From a bacterium (GTDB taxonomy: Bacteria > CAIWAD01): 64,000 nt of DNA. The DNA lies in assembly GCA_030429345.1 (NCBI GenBank), contig JAUIFJ010000003.1, positions 62,001 to 126,000 on the forward strand. Direction: 5' to 3'. The notes beneath the pieces were generated by a model that saw only the letters and a program-made list of their open reading frames with translations, was not told the DNA's origin and did no database searches. A program made the translations under genes and the position numbers. Of the stretch, positions 51,645 through 61,055 are shown in pieces; the stretch's first letter is position 1, and each line of letters opens with the position of its first letter.

Positions 51645-52265
51645 CTAGTTGTCCCCTCCCAGGTAGCTGCGTTCCAGACCGAGGATCACGCGCAGGCCGG
51701 TCGAGATGGCTCCCAGCGCGGCGCCGATCAGGATCGCGCGCTTGCCGGCCAGGTTGGGAAAGTTCATGATCCAGTCGCTGATGTCGGGAAAGGCGCCCCA
51801 GATCGATTCGCCCAGCGGAATGCGGCCCATCATCACGAAGGAGGCGCAGACCAGCAGCAGCGTCGCTTCCATGCTGCGGGCGCGGAAGGCGCGGAAGGCG
51901 GCACTGGCAATGTAGAAGGCCAGCAGGCTGAACATGGTCGCCTGCAGCGGCACGTAGAGCTTGAGATACATCCAGTCGAAGGGCGTGCCCGGTGTGACAC
52001 CCCAGAAGCCGAGCACGATCATCAGCGTCAGGCTGGCCAGCAGGGCCACTTTGTGGATCACATCCTGCCCGCGGCGGATCTTCTTCAGGTTGACGAAGAT
52101 CACGCTGTAGAGGCCCAGGATGTAGGTGAAGGCCATGATGATGATGCCGCCGTTGAACAATGTCTCACGGCTTTCCCGCACCCACGGGATCCCGCCGGCG
52201 AAGTTCTCGAAGATCATCCACGCTCCCAGCAGGAAGGTGATGATCAGGGGGATTTCCTTTTTCAT
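51645..52265 (-). CDS. Uncharacterised multi-span membrane protein, second gene of the membrane cassette
   Basis: Integral membrane protein of 206 aa with about six helices (IPLIITFLLGAWMIFENF, GIIIMAFTYILGLYSVIFV, VALLASLTLMIVLGFWGV and others). It begins 15 nt after the first cassette gene and abuts the third with no gap. No transporter signature is recognised; its tight linkage points to a structural subunit of a membrane complex. Confidence 0.7.
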   Translation of the reverse strand: MKKEIPLIITFLLGAWMIFENFAGGIPWVRESRETLFNGGIIIMAFTYILGLYSVIFVNLKKIRRGQDVIHKVALLASLTLMIVLGFWGVTPGTPFDWMYLKLYVPLQATMFSLLAFYIASAAFRAFRARSMEATLLLVCASFVMMGRIPLGESIWGAFPDISDWIMNFPNLAGKRAILIGAALGAISTGLRVILGLERSYLGGDN

Positions 52266-52280
52266 CCGTTCGTGTCCTGC

Positions 52281-53162
52281 CTAGATGTGGAACCAGTTGA
52301 GGAAGTTCTTCGGCTGGAAGCTTTCGGTGTGCAGCCCCATGTTGTCCAGCGTCAGGGCCAGGCTGCCGATCAGGATCAGCGCGATGCAGATCACCTTGAA
52401 CCAGTCGGTGGCCTTCAGGTTGCTGAGCAGTTTCGGATCACGGCTCAGGTAGGCCGAGGCGGCGAAGAGCTCCTCTCCGATCAGCGTGTAGTCGCAGGCG
52501 GCGATGAAGAAGGGCAGCTGTGTCACCTCCGCCGTGCCCGCCACCTGGATCGCCTTGGCCTGGAAGCCGGTCTCGGATAGGATCAGCGACTCGGCGAAGA
52601 AGCGGCCGAGGAAGAGGTTGGCCGCCGGACGCTCGCGCAGCATGATGCCGTTGACGCCGGCGGTGAAGGCGAACTGCTCATCGGAAATGAAGCTGACGTT
52701 TTCCGGCCGGTGATCTTCGGGCAGGCCGGCATTGTAGAAGCCCTGGCGGACCATCTCCTCCGCCACGCTCATCACGAAGGGCACGCGGCAGGGAACGTAG
52801 ATCTCGCTCTTGTAGCGCGCCGTCGTCTCCGAGACCTTGCCCAGGATCAGCATACTGGCAATGGTCTGGATGTCCTGCATGTCCTCGATGCCCGGCACAT
52901 AGAGCAGCGGCCGCCCCATTTCCGTGCAGCGGCCGATGGCCTCCTCGATGGCGTCGATGCCGGCGATGCGGCGGACGAAAAGCGAGTCGGGCTTCTTCCT
53001 GATGCGGTCGTAGAAGTAGAACAGCAGGGCCGTCATCGCCAGAATCACCAGCAGCACGGTCAGGCGGCCGGGTTCCAGCAGGAAGGCCTGCTGCCCCAGG
53101 GCTGCCGGCGCCGCACCCGCGGAGGGCGCGATCAGGGCAGACAACAGGGGGATGGGGGTCAT
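52281..53162 (-). CDS. Uncharacterised membrane protein (DUF6754-like), first gene of the membrane cassette
   Basis: Protein of 293 aa with transmembrane helices near residues 34-50 and 255-275 around a conserved soluble domain (GRPLLYVPGIEDMQDIQT, VMSVAEEMVRQGFYNAG, EQFAFTAGVNGIM). I associate it, from memory and unverified, with the family labelled DUF6754. It heads the nine-gene run that continues into rfbB and the polysaccharide export genes. The ATG at 53162 is preceded by GGAA about 8 nt upstream. No function is known. Confidence 0.7.
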   Translation of the reverse strand: MTPIPLLSALIAPSAGAAPAALGQQAFLLEPGRLTVLLVILAMTALLFYFYDRIRKKPDSLFVRRIAGIDAIEEAIGRCTEMGRPLLYVPGIEDMQDIQTIASMLILGKVSETTARYKSEIYVPCRVPFVMSVAEEMVRQGFYNAGLPEDHRPENVSFISDEQFAFTAGVNGIMLRERPAANLFLGRFFAESLILSETGFQAKAIQVAGTAEVTQLPFFIAACDYTLIGEELFAASAYLSRDPKLLSNLKATDWFKVICIALILIGSLALTLDNMGLHTESFQPKNFLNWFHI

Positions 53163-53289
53163 AGGGGATTCCACTGTGCTGGACGACGGATCCCGGCAGG
53201 CAACTTCCAGCCGGGGCAACCCTTTAAGGTAATGGAAGATGCCTAGGGGGGCAAAGGAAGGGCCGGGGGGCATGGGACAGCTTCTTCGA

Positions 53290-53488
53290 ACGATGATCGT
53301 GCGTGATTCTATTCTCCGCACGAGGATCGTGCGTGAATCTATTCTCCGCACGATGATCGTGCGGCTATATGCAAGGACCGCGATGCGGTCCTCTGGCATG
53401 ACCACCTTGAATGGACAGCGGAAACCATGTCGAAGACAAACGACCGCGTAGCGGTCGCTGCATAAAGCCGCGGGTGAATCCCGCGGAC
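53290..53488. repeat. REP-hairpin block, left copy
   Basis: A 170-nt block repeated directly at 54149-54319. It begins with a 30-bp sub-repeat (ACGATGATCGTGCGTG then AATCTATTCTCCGC; three copies here, two on the right) and carries hairpins at 53349-53363, 53375-53391 (loop GAT), 53441-53457 (loop GTA) and 53468-53486 (loop TGAAT). It lies between the promoter region of the membrane cassette and the transposase stop. Nothing else was seen in 53163-53289 apart from the cassette leader. Confidence 0.9.
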
Positions 53489-53517
53489 TCAAGAGCGAAT
53501 CCCCATTCAAACGGAGA

Positions 53518-53994
53518 TCAATCATCCGCATCATCCGGATTCTCCCTGTCGAAGAGGTGGCGGGGGTCGTATTCGATGCCGTTTGATTTCAGCAATGACT
53601 CGTATTCCTCGCGAAAGCTGCGGCTCCTGTGATGCACCTCCTGGTTGCGGATGTAGTTCCTGATGCCGTCGAGCTTTTTGCTGTTGACGCTAAAAGCGGA
53701 ATACCCCCCTTGCCATCGTGGTTTCCCGATTTCCGGATAACACTTTTTCGTCCAGGACAAGCTCGAGAGTTTCAGCTCCCGCACGATGGTACCGAAGGAT
53801 CCATCCGCCGGCATGCGTACCAGCAGGTGTACATGGTCCTCGACACCCCCGATCTCGATCGCTTTCCACCCGTTTGCGCGGAGCACGCCACCCATATATT
53901 CATGCATCCGCCCACGCAACCCGGATTGGATCCAGGGACGGCGACGCCGTGTTCCGAACACCAGGTGTACGATCACATTCGTAAACGAGCCCAA
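53518..53994 (-). CDS. REP-associated tyrosine transposase (Y1/IS200-like TnpA)
   Basis: Transposase of 158 aa, HUH type. The metal-binding DHVHLLV motif lies near residue 54, and the catalytic tyrosine is expected in GIRNYIRNQE near residue 115. The second half (WQGGYSAFSVN, EEYESLLKSNGIEYD) matches the Y1_Tnp group. The TTG start at 53994 follows GGAGG by 4 nt. The gene appears intact. The 154 nt between it and the right REP block carry no other gene. Confidence 0.88.
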   Translation of the reverse strand: MGSFTNVIVHLVFGTRRRRPWIQSGLRGRMHEYMGGVLRANGWKAIEIGGVEDHVHLLVRMPADGSFGTIVRELKLSSLSWTKKCYPEIGKPRWQGGYSAFSVNSKKLDGIRNYIRNQEVHHRSRSFREEYESLLKSNGIEYDPRHLFDRENPDDADD

Positions 53995-54148
53995 AATTCC
54001 TCCAGTCGTGCTACATGCATTGCCCTTCTGGAGACCATGAAATCGAATTCGTCGAACTCAATCAAGCGCTATTTCGAGAATTGTGATGTATCTGAGGATC
54101 ATGTCCACAAACTTGGACAGACTACTGGAACAAAGATTTTTCTTCATA

Positions 54149-54319
54149 CACGAAGATCGTGCGTGAATCTATTCTCCGCACGATGATCGTGCGGCTATAT
54201 GCAAGGACCGCGATGCGGTCCTCTGGCATGACAACTATAAATGGATAGCGGAAAACATGTCGAAGACGCACGACCGCGTAGCGGTCGCTGCCTAAAGCCG
54301 CGGGTGAATCCCGCGGACA
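54149..54319. repeat. REP-hairpin block, right copy
   Basis: Direct repeat of 53319-53488 with about 95% identity by eye, including the hairpins with GAT, GTA and TGAAT loops. Its last hairpin lies 18 nt beyond the stop of the RND gene on the minus strand and is followed there by TTTAGG, so it may act as the transcript end of the efflux operon. Confidence 0.9.
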
Positions 54320-54337
54320 TCTAATAGCAAGAACACC

Positions 54338-57300
54338 CTACTCCCTCTGCATCGAAGGCGCCGGCGCTCCCGCAGCCTTGACGCGCCGGCTCATGAGCCT
54401 GCCGCGCAGGTCGCGCAGGAAATTGCCCAGGTCGTCGACGAGTGTATACACCAACGGGATCACGATCAGGGTCGAGAGCGTGCTCACCAGCAGGCCGCCC
54501 ATCATGGCGCGGCCCATGGGGGCGTAGGGCATGCCGATCAGGGCGGCGTTGCCGACGGCCATCGGGATCAGGCCGCAGACGGTGGTGGCGGCGGTCATCA
54601 TCACGGGGCGGAAGCGCTGGCGGTTGGCGGTCAGCAGGGCCTCGTGGCGCGGCATGCCGCCGCGCTGCAGGCGTACGACAAGGTCGATCAGCACAATGGC
54701 GTTGTTGACCACGATACCCATCAGGATCACGACCCCGATGCCGGCCATCATGTCGAAACTGCTCCCTGTAATCAAAAGGGCCCATTGCGCGCCCCAGAAG
54801 GCGAAGGGCAGGCTGGCCAGGATGGTCAGGGGCAGCATGAAGGACTCGAAGAGCACGCCCATCAGCAGGAAGACGAAGCTGACCGCCAGCAGGAGCGCCA
54901 GCTGCTGGCTGTTCTGCTGCTCGCGCAGGCGGTCGAAGAAGCGCCCGAAGCTCCAGTCGTAGCCCGCCGGGAAATCCAGGCCGTCCATCACCTGGCGGAT
55001 CGACTCGTTGACGCCGTCCTGGTCTTTCGTATCCCCGACGATCTTCAGCCGCATGAAGCTCTTGCCCGAACTGCGACGGATCGTGCCCAGCGCCGTTTCG
55101 TGCTTCACTTCCACCAGTTCGTCCAGGGGCACCAGGCGCCCGCTGGCGGAGGGGATCTCCAGCTGCTTGAGTTCGCTCAGCTGGTCCCGGTCCTCCTTGG
55201 CCAGCCTGACGCTGGCGTCGAGCTCGCGGCCGCGCTGGCGCAGGTCGGGCAGTTCGTTGCCGGCGAGGGCGTAGCGCACCGTGCCGGCCAGGGTGCTGGC
55301 CTGGATGCCGTTGCGGTCGAGGGCCGCGCGGTCGGCGAGCACGCGCAGTTCCGGGTCGCCCTGCTCCACGTCGAGCTCGGTGGAGATGATGTTGGGCATC
55401 AGCTCGAGGCGGCGGCGCGCCTCCTCGGCCAGGGCCTTGAGGACCGTTGTATCACGCCCGTTGATCGCCACCGTGATCGCGTTCTCGTCGTTGCCGTTGT
55501 TGCCCCAGCCGATGAAGAGGTCGACGCCCGGCACCTCCGGCAGGTTGGCCTCGATGTCCTCGATCACCTCCTCGCGGGTCATCGTCGAGGTCTTGTAGAG
55601 GCCCAGCTTCTGCCCCAGGGTGCGCCCCAGGTGGACATACCAGCTGGCCTGCCCCTCGCTGTGCAGGAAGACCTCCAGCTCGCCCCAGGTGTTCGAGTGG
55701 CGCGAGGTGATGGTCTTGATGTTGTATACATCGGCCTTGGCGCGGATCCCGTCCTCCACCCGCAGCACCAGGCTGTCGGCGTCGGCGAAGGAGTAGGAAG
55801 GCGGCATGCTGAAGTACAACTCGAAATTGTTGATGTTGCCGTCGCCTTCCGCCGACTGCTTGACCAGGTTCTGCGGAATGGCGATCAGCAGGAAGATGCC
55901 GAGCACGACCAGCGCCGTGTCGAAGCGCCGGCGCAGGGCGATGTCGAGCAGATGTGTGACAGCGGCGCTGCTCTTCGTGATCAGCCGGCTTTCGCGCACG
56001 TCGCGGATCGTCTTCATCTTGCTGGCCAGCAGGGGCAGGAAGAGCAGAGCCACCAGCAGCGAGGCCAGCAGGGAGATCACGACCGGCATGCCGATGCGCG
56101 TCATGTAGAAGGAGAAGCCGACGTCGTCCGACATCAGCATCAGCGGCAGGAAGACCACGATCGAGGTCAGCGTGGCCACGGTGACCGCCAGGCCCACTTC
56201 CGCCGCGCCGGCCACGCTGGCCTTGCGCGGATCCTGCGTGTGTTCCCTTTCGGACTGGATGCTCTCCATGACCACGATGGCGTTGTCCACCACCATGCCC
56301 ACGCTGAGCATCAGCCCCATCATCGTGATGATGTTGAGGCTCCAGCCGATGAAGTAGATCCCCGTGATCGTGATGAAGATCGAGAAGGGAATCGCCGCGG
56401 TGATGATCATCGTCATCCGCCAGCGACGCAGGAAGAAGAAGATCACGCCGATGGCGAAGATCCCGCCCCAGAGAGCGCTTTCCTTCAGGTTGTCGATGGA
56501 ATCGCGAATGAAGTCGCCGCGGCTGAAGAGCTTGTTGAAATTGATGCTCTCCATGCGCGGATCCTGCGAGACGCGCTGTAGCACGGCATCCACGTCGCGG
56601 CAGACCTGTTCCGTGTTGGCCGTGCTCTCCTTGGCGATGGCCAGCAGCATGCCCAGTTCGCGGTCGACGCGCATAATCCAGTTGCGCTCCGGCGCGTCGA
56701 TGTGCACGTCGGCAATGTCCTTCAGCCGCAGGGGGCTGCCGCGGATCGGGATCTCGCGCACCTCTTCCACGCCGCGCCAGACCGCGTCGCTGCGCACCGT
56801 GAGACGCCGGCCGCCGTCGAGGATCTCGCCGTTGGTCAGGGCGAAGTTCTCGCTGCGCAGCTGTTCCACCACCTGCCAGGCGCTCAAGCCGTAGCGCGCC
56901 AGGTTCTCCAGGTTCAGGTCGATCAGCAGCTCCTGGTGGTCGCCGCCCCAGAAGTCGACCTTTGCCACGCCGTCCACCTGCTCGATGGGCTTGCGCAGGA
57001 ACTCGTCTACAAGATAGTGCGCTTCCCCGGGGTCCAGTTCGCTCGAGGCCCCCAGGAAGTAGATCGTCTCCCCCATGCCCATGCGCCGGAGTCTCACGCG
57101 CTCGATGCCCAGGTCGACTTCGGCGATCGCGCGGTCGATGCGGTCGCGCAGTTCGTTCCAGGCGACGTCCGTGTCCACTCCGTTGCGGATCTGCAGCCAG
57201 AACCAGACGCCGTGGCTCTGGCTGTAGGACTCCAGGTACTTCAGCCCGCCGACTGTGCGCAGGTGTTCCTCGAAGGGTCGGGAGATCAACTCCTCGATCT

Positions 57301-57487
57301 CCTCCGGCGTCGAATTGGGGTAGGAGACCCAGAAGCCCATCCACGGGGACTTGAAGCCCGAGGGCATCATTTCCAGCGGCACCTTGGTCAGGGCGACGGC
57401 CCCGGTGACGACCAGGGCGATGAAGAGCATCAGCACCGTGACCGGTCGCTTGAGACTGAAGGCGGGGAGCAGGCGATCAAGCTTCAC
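54338..57487 (-). CDS. RND-family efflux transporter (second pump subunit)
   Basis: Inner-membrane RND transporter of 1049 aa with twelve transmembrane helices and two large periplasmic loops. The helix-4 signature GMVVDNAIVVMES holds one proton-relay Asp (AcrB has two), and RND repeats such as FFFLRRWRMTMIITAAIPFS are clear. It is the downstream member of two RND genes; its start overlaps the upstream stop by 11 nt. Two different RND subunits in one operon recall heteromeric MdtBC-type pumps. The substrate is unknown. Confidence 0.93.
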   Translation of the reverse strand: MKLDRLLPAFSLKRPVTVLMLFIALVVTGAVALTKVPLEMMPSGFKSPWMGFWVSYPNSTPEEIEELISRPFEEHLRTVGGLKYLESYSQSHGVWFWLQIRNGVDTDVAWNELRDRIDRAIAEVDLGIERVRLRRMGMGETIYFLGASSELDPGEAHYLVDEFLRKPIEQVDGVAKVDFWGGDHQELLIDLNLENLARYGLSAWQVVEQLRSENFALTNGEILDGGRRLTVRSDAVWRGVEEVREIPIRGSPLRLKDIADVHIDAPERNWIMRVDRELGMLLAIAKESTANTEQVCRDVDAVLQRVSQDPRMESINFNKLFSRGDFIRDSIDNLKESALWGGIFAIGVIFFFLRRWRMTMIITAAIPFSIFITITGIYFIGWSLNIITMMGLMLSVGMVVDNAIVVMESIQSEREHTQDPRKASVAGAAEVGLAVTVATLTSIVVFLPLMLMSDDVGFSFYMTRIGMPVVISLLASLLVALLFLPLLASKMKTIRDVRESRLITKSSAAVTHLLDIALRRRFDTALVVLGIFLLIAIPQNLVKQSAEGDGNINNFELYFSMPPSYSFADADSLVLRVEDGIRAKADVYNIKTITSRHSNTWGELEVFLHSEGQASWYVHLGRTLGQKLGLYKTSTMTREEVIEDIEANLPEVPGVDLFIGWGNNGNDENAITVAINGRDTTVLKALAEEARRRLELMPNIISTELDVEQGDPELRVLADRAALDRNGIQASTLAGTVRYALAGNELPDLRQRGRELDASVRLAKEDRDQLSELKQLEIPSASGRLVPLDELVEVKHETALGTIRRSSGKSFMRLKIVGDTKDQDGVNESIRQVMDGLDFPAGYDWSFGRFFDRLREQQNSQQLALLLAVSFVFLLMGVLFESFMLPLTILASLPFAFWGAQWALLITGSSFDMMAGIGVVILMGIVVNNAIVLIDLVVRLQRGGMPRHEALLTANRQRFRPVMMTAATTVCGLIPMAVGNAALIGMPYAPMGRAMMGGLLVSTLSTLIVIPLVYTLVDDLGNFLRDLRGRLMSRRVKAAGAPAPSMQRE

Positions 57488-60400
57488 GCAGGGTGCCCTC
57501 CACTTCGGCTGCGGCCTCGTCCAGCGCCTCCAGCTCTTCCTGTCTCACTTCGAGCAGGGAGTACAAGGTGGGCACGACGAGCAGGGTCAGCAACGTGCTC
57601 GACAACAGGCCGACAATGACCGTGATCGCCATCGGCGCCCGCATCTCGCTGGCCTCCCCGGCGCCGAGCGCCATCGGCAGCAGGCCGAGCACGGTGGTGC
57701 CGGTGGTCATCAGGATCGGCCGCAGGCGCAGGCTGCCGGCATGGATGATCGCCTGCACCGTCGGCTCGCCCTGGCTGCGCTTGAGGTTGATCGTGTCCAC
57801 CAGGATGATCGCGTTGTTGACCACGATGCCCACCAGCAGGATCGCCCCCAGGAAGACCACCACGGAGAGCGGCATGTTGAAGGCCCAGAGAGCGAGCATC
57901 ACGCCGACGAAGGCCAGCGGCACCGAGAAGAGGATCACCAGCGGGTGCAGCAGGCTTTCGAACTGGCTGGCCATGACCACGTATACAAGGAAGATCGCCA
58001 GCATCAGCGCCATGTAGAGGCTGTTCATGCTGCGGGCCATTTCCTGGGACTGGCCGACGACCTGGGTCCGGATGCCCTCCGGCAGCACCAGGCCGTCCAG
58101 CGTGCGACGGATGTCGATGATCGCGCTGCCCAGGTCGCGGTCGGCCAGGTTGGCGCGGATCACGGCGCTGCGTTCCTGGTCCTCGCGGCGGACCTCGCTC
58201 GGCCCCTCGGCCAGGCTCACGTCCGCCACCGCCGACAGGGGCACGGGCACCGGCTGGCCGGGATTGATCACCAGGCCGCGAATGGCGTCGACGCCGAGCA
58301 GGTCCGGATCACGCAGCTTGACGCGCACGTCGACACGGCGGTCCTCGTCGCGGAACTCCGTGTCCACATTGCCCAGGATCTTGGCCCGCACCAGCTCGGC
58401 AACCTGCTGCAGGTCCAGCTGCAGGCGATTCAGGGCCTCTCGGCGGTAGCTGATCTTCAGTTCCGGATTTCCGGGCCGCAGGCTGCTGTTGAGGTCTGCC
58501 AGGCCGGGCACCGAGCGCAGGGCGGCCAGGGTCTGCTCGTTGGCTTGCGCCAGGTCGTGCAGCTCGTAGCCGCGCAGCTGGATCTCGATCGGCGTGCGGA
58601 AACTGAAGAGCACGGGGTAGCTGACGCGGCTTTCCAGCTCCGGCAGGCGATCCAGGAAGGGGCGCAGGCGGGCGAGCACGGTCTGCTCGCTCTGCTCGGG
58701 GTCGTCGCTCTCGTGGAGTCTCACGGTGATCCGTGCAATGTGCTCGCCGATCTCGCGGTCCATTGCCGCCCGGTCGTCCCCGCCGACGACCGTGGCCAGG
58801 CTGGCGACCTGGGGCTGCTGCTCCAGGAAGTCCTCGATGGGACGCAGGGACTCCGCCGTGCGTTCGATGGGCGTGCCGACAGGGTAGACCATGTCCAGGT
58901 GGAACTCGCCCTGGTGTACCACGGGCATCAGTTCCTGGCCGAGGCGCGGCAGCACCTGCCAGACGCAGACCGCGAAGGCCAGCACCACGAAGGCCATCAC
59001 TTCGGTGCGGTGACGCAGGCAGCGGCCCAGGAGGCGCGGATAGACGGTTCCCAGTCCGCCGAGGCTACGGCCCGATCGTCCCAGCAGGGCGCCGAGTCCG
59101 TTTGTCGCACGCACCAGCAGGAAGGCCAGCAGGCCGAAGAGCCCCATCACCAGGTAGGCCAGGGCCCCGGCAAGGCGCAGGACCAGCTCGACGACTAGCA
59201 GCAGCAGCGCGCGCAGCAGCTGGATCACGAGCAGCAGCGGCAGCAGGGGCCAGCGCAGCAGGCCGGTAACACCGCTGCCCGCAGCGCACCAGCCGACCGG
59301 GCCCCGGAAGAGGGCGCGGAAGACGCGCATCGCCTTGAGGGGCTGCAGCAGAAAGGCGCGGTGGAAGGGCGCCGGCTTCTCCACGCTGGACGCGCGGCCG
59401 GTTTTCATGTGCAGGGCCGCCAGCATGGGAATGAAGCTCAGCGCGAGGATCAGCGAGGCGGTCAGGCTGTATACGACGACGCGGCTCAGGTCGCCGAAGA
59501 TCTGGCCGGCAATGCCCTCGACGAAGACCATCGGGAAGAAGACGGCGATCGTGGTCAGGGTCGAGGCGAAGACCGCCCCGCCGACCTCGCCGGTGCCGCG
59601 GATGGCGGCCTGTACGACATCATCCCCTTCTTCCCGGCAGCGGAAAATGCTCTCCAGCACGACGATCGCGTTGTCGACCAGCATGCCGATGCCCAGGGCC
59701 AGTCCGCCGAGGCTCATGATGTTGAGGCTCAGGGCGGAGAGCTGCATCGGCCCGAAGGCGGCGACCACGGAGAGCGGAATCGCCAGGGCGACGATCAGCG
59801 TCGTATACGCGCTGCGCAGGAAGAGGAAGAGCACCAGCACGGCGAAGAGCCCGCCGAAGAGCGCCGTGCCCTTCAGCTCGTCGATGGCGCCCTGGATGAA
59901 AGTGCTCTGGTCGGCCAGCAGGTGGGTCTGGATGCCCCGTTCGGCCAGCACCGCGCTGAGCCACCAGGGCTTCCAGTTGCCGTGGCCTCCCCCGCCGGCC
60001 TGCGCCACGGCGGCACCGCTTGAATCGGCGGCGGCGCTGCTGTCGGCCTCGGCGACGGCCGGACCCGGCTGCGGCGGCTGCGGCGGCTGTCCGCTCGGGC
60101 CGAAGAGGCGCTGTCTCACGCTCTCGGCGACGCGGACCACGTTGGCGTCGGCCTCCTTGTGGACCTCGATCTCCACCGAGGGAACCCCGTCTACGCGGGT
60201 GATCACGTCCGGATCACGGGCTCCGCGGTATACGCGGCCGATGTCCCCCAGCCGGACCCAGCTGTCGCTGCCGGTGCGGATGCGCGTGTCGGCGATCTCC
60301 TCGACGGACTTGTATTCGCTGAGTACGCGCACCACGTATTCGGTGCGCCCCTCCTTCAGGTTGCCGCCGGCCAGGTTGACGTTCTCCGCGGAGAGCTGGC

Positions 60401-61055
60401 GGGAGATGTTCTGCAGGTCCAGCCCGCGCAGGCTGATCTCCTTCTCGACCAGCTCGACACGGATCTCCTCCTCCAGGCCGCCCTGGACCTTGACAGCGGC
60501 CACTCCGCCGGTCTTTTCCAGCTCGCGCTTGACCACGTCCTCGCAGAGAATGCGCAGCTCTTCCAGGTCCATGCTTTCGCTGGTCACACCGATGCGCATC
60601 ACGGGATCGAGGCTGGGATCGTAGCGCAGGATCAGCGGCCGTTCGACCTCGACGGGCAGCCAGACATTGTCCAGCTTCTCGCGCACTTCCTGGATCGCCT
60701 GGTCCATGTCCGTGTCCCAGGCGAACTCGATCATCAGCTCGCTCTGCCCGGCACGGCTGGCGCTGGACATGCTGACCATGTTGCCGATGACGGCGAGGGC
60801 CTGCTCCAGGGGGCGTGTCACATACTGTTCCACTTCCTCCGGGGCGGCGCCCTCGAACTCGCTGCGCAGCGTGATACTGGGGTAGCTGATGTCGGGCATC
60901 AGCGTCAGGGGCAGGCGGTTGAAGGAGATCAGGCCGAAGACCAGCACGGCCAGCACCAGCATCGTGACCGCGACGGGACGGTTGACCACGAAGCGGTAGA
61001 AGCCCCAGCGGCCTTCCTCGGGCGGTTCCTGCGGACCGCGGCGGGCGGCGGTCAT
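57477..61055 (-). CDS. RND-family efflux transporter with an extra membrane insertion
   Basis: RND transporter of 1192 aa, about 150 residues longer than AcrB. Helix 4 carries GIGMLVDNAIVVLES. Two insertions account for the length: a Pro/Ala/Gly-rich segment near residues 320-360 in the first periplasmic loop, and a hydrophobic stretch near 590-660 between helices 6 and 7 (LLPLLLVIQLLRALLLLVVE, GLFGLLAFLLVR) that seems to add two or more helices. Its ATG overlaps the adaptor stop (ATGA). Confidence 0.92.
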   Translation of the reverse strand: MTAARRGPQEPPEEGRWGFYRFVVNRPVAVTMLVLAVLVFGLISFNRLPLTLMPDISYPSITLRSEFEGAAPEEVEQYVTRPLEQALAVIGNMVSMSSASRAGQSELMIEFAWDTDMDQAIQEVREKLDNVWLPVEVERPLILRYDPSLDPVMRIGVTSESMDLEELRILCEDVVKRELEKTGGVAAVKVQGGLEEEIRVELVEKEISLRGLDLQNISRQLSAENVNLAGGNLKEGRTEYVVRVLSEYKSVEEIADTRIRTGSDSWVRLGDIGRVYRGARDPDVITRVDGVPSVEIEVHKEADANVVRVAESVRQRLFGPSGQPPQPPQPGPAVAEADSSAAADSSGAAVAQAGGGGHGNWKPWWLSAVLAERGIQTHLLADQSTFIQGAIDELKGTALFGGLFAVLVLFLFLRSAYTTLIVALAIPLSVVAAFGPMQLSALSLNIMSLGGLALGIGMLVDNAIVVLESIFRCREEGDDVVQAAIRGTGEVGGAVFASTLTTIAVFFPMVFVEGIAGQIFGDLSRVVVYSLTASLILALSFIPMLAALHMKTGRASSVEKPAPFHRAFLLQPLKAMRVFRALFRGPVGWCAAGSGVTGLLRWPLLPLLLVIQLLRALLLLVVELVLRLAGALAYLVMGLFGLLAFLLVRATNGLGALLGRSGRSLGGLGTVYPRLLGRCLRHRTEVMAFVVLAFAVCVWQVLPRLGQELMPVVHQGEFHLDMVYPVGTPIERTAESLRPIEDFLEQQPQVASLATVVGGDDRAAMDREIGEHIARITVRLHESDDPEQSEQTVLARLRPFLDRLPELESRVSYPVLFSFRTPIEIQLRGYELHDLAQANEQTLAALRSVPGLADLNSSLRPGNPELKISYRREALNRLQLDLQQVAELVRAKILGNVDTEFRDEDRRVDVRVKLRDPDLLGVDAIRGLVINPGQPVPVPLSAVADVSLAEGPSEVRREDQERSAVIRANLADRDLGSAIIDIRRTLDGLVLPEGIRTQVVGQSQEMARSMNSLYMALMLAIFLVYVVMASQFESLLHPLVILFSVPLAFVGVMLALWAFNMPLSVVVFLGAILLVGIVVNNAIILVDTINLKRSQGEPTVQAIIHAGSLRLRPILMTTGTTVLGLLPMALGAGEASEMRAPMAITVIVGLLSSTLLTLLVVPTLYSLLEVRQEELEALDEAAAEVEGTLREA

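Larger units (their letters stand above)
53290..54319. mobile_element. RAYT/REP element: Y1 transposase between direct REP blocks
   Basis: A 1.03-kb unit made of two directly repeated hairpin blocks flanking a single-domain HUH transposase. The layout matches REP-associated tyrosine transposases (TnpA-REP/RAYT), which are related to IS200/IS605 and act on single-stranded hairpins. Base composition of the transposase upstream part (54000-54150) is visibly more AT-rich than the neighbours, a sign of recent arrival. Confidence 0.82.

Noticed and set aside
53163-53289. A longer first gene of the membrane cassette starting up to 370 nt upstream
   Set aside because: The upstream frame runs through the REP block, and the added peptide is just translated repeats; the ATG at 53162 leads directly into the conserved protein.
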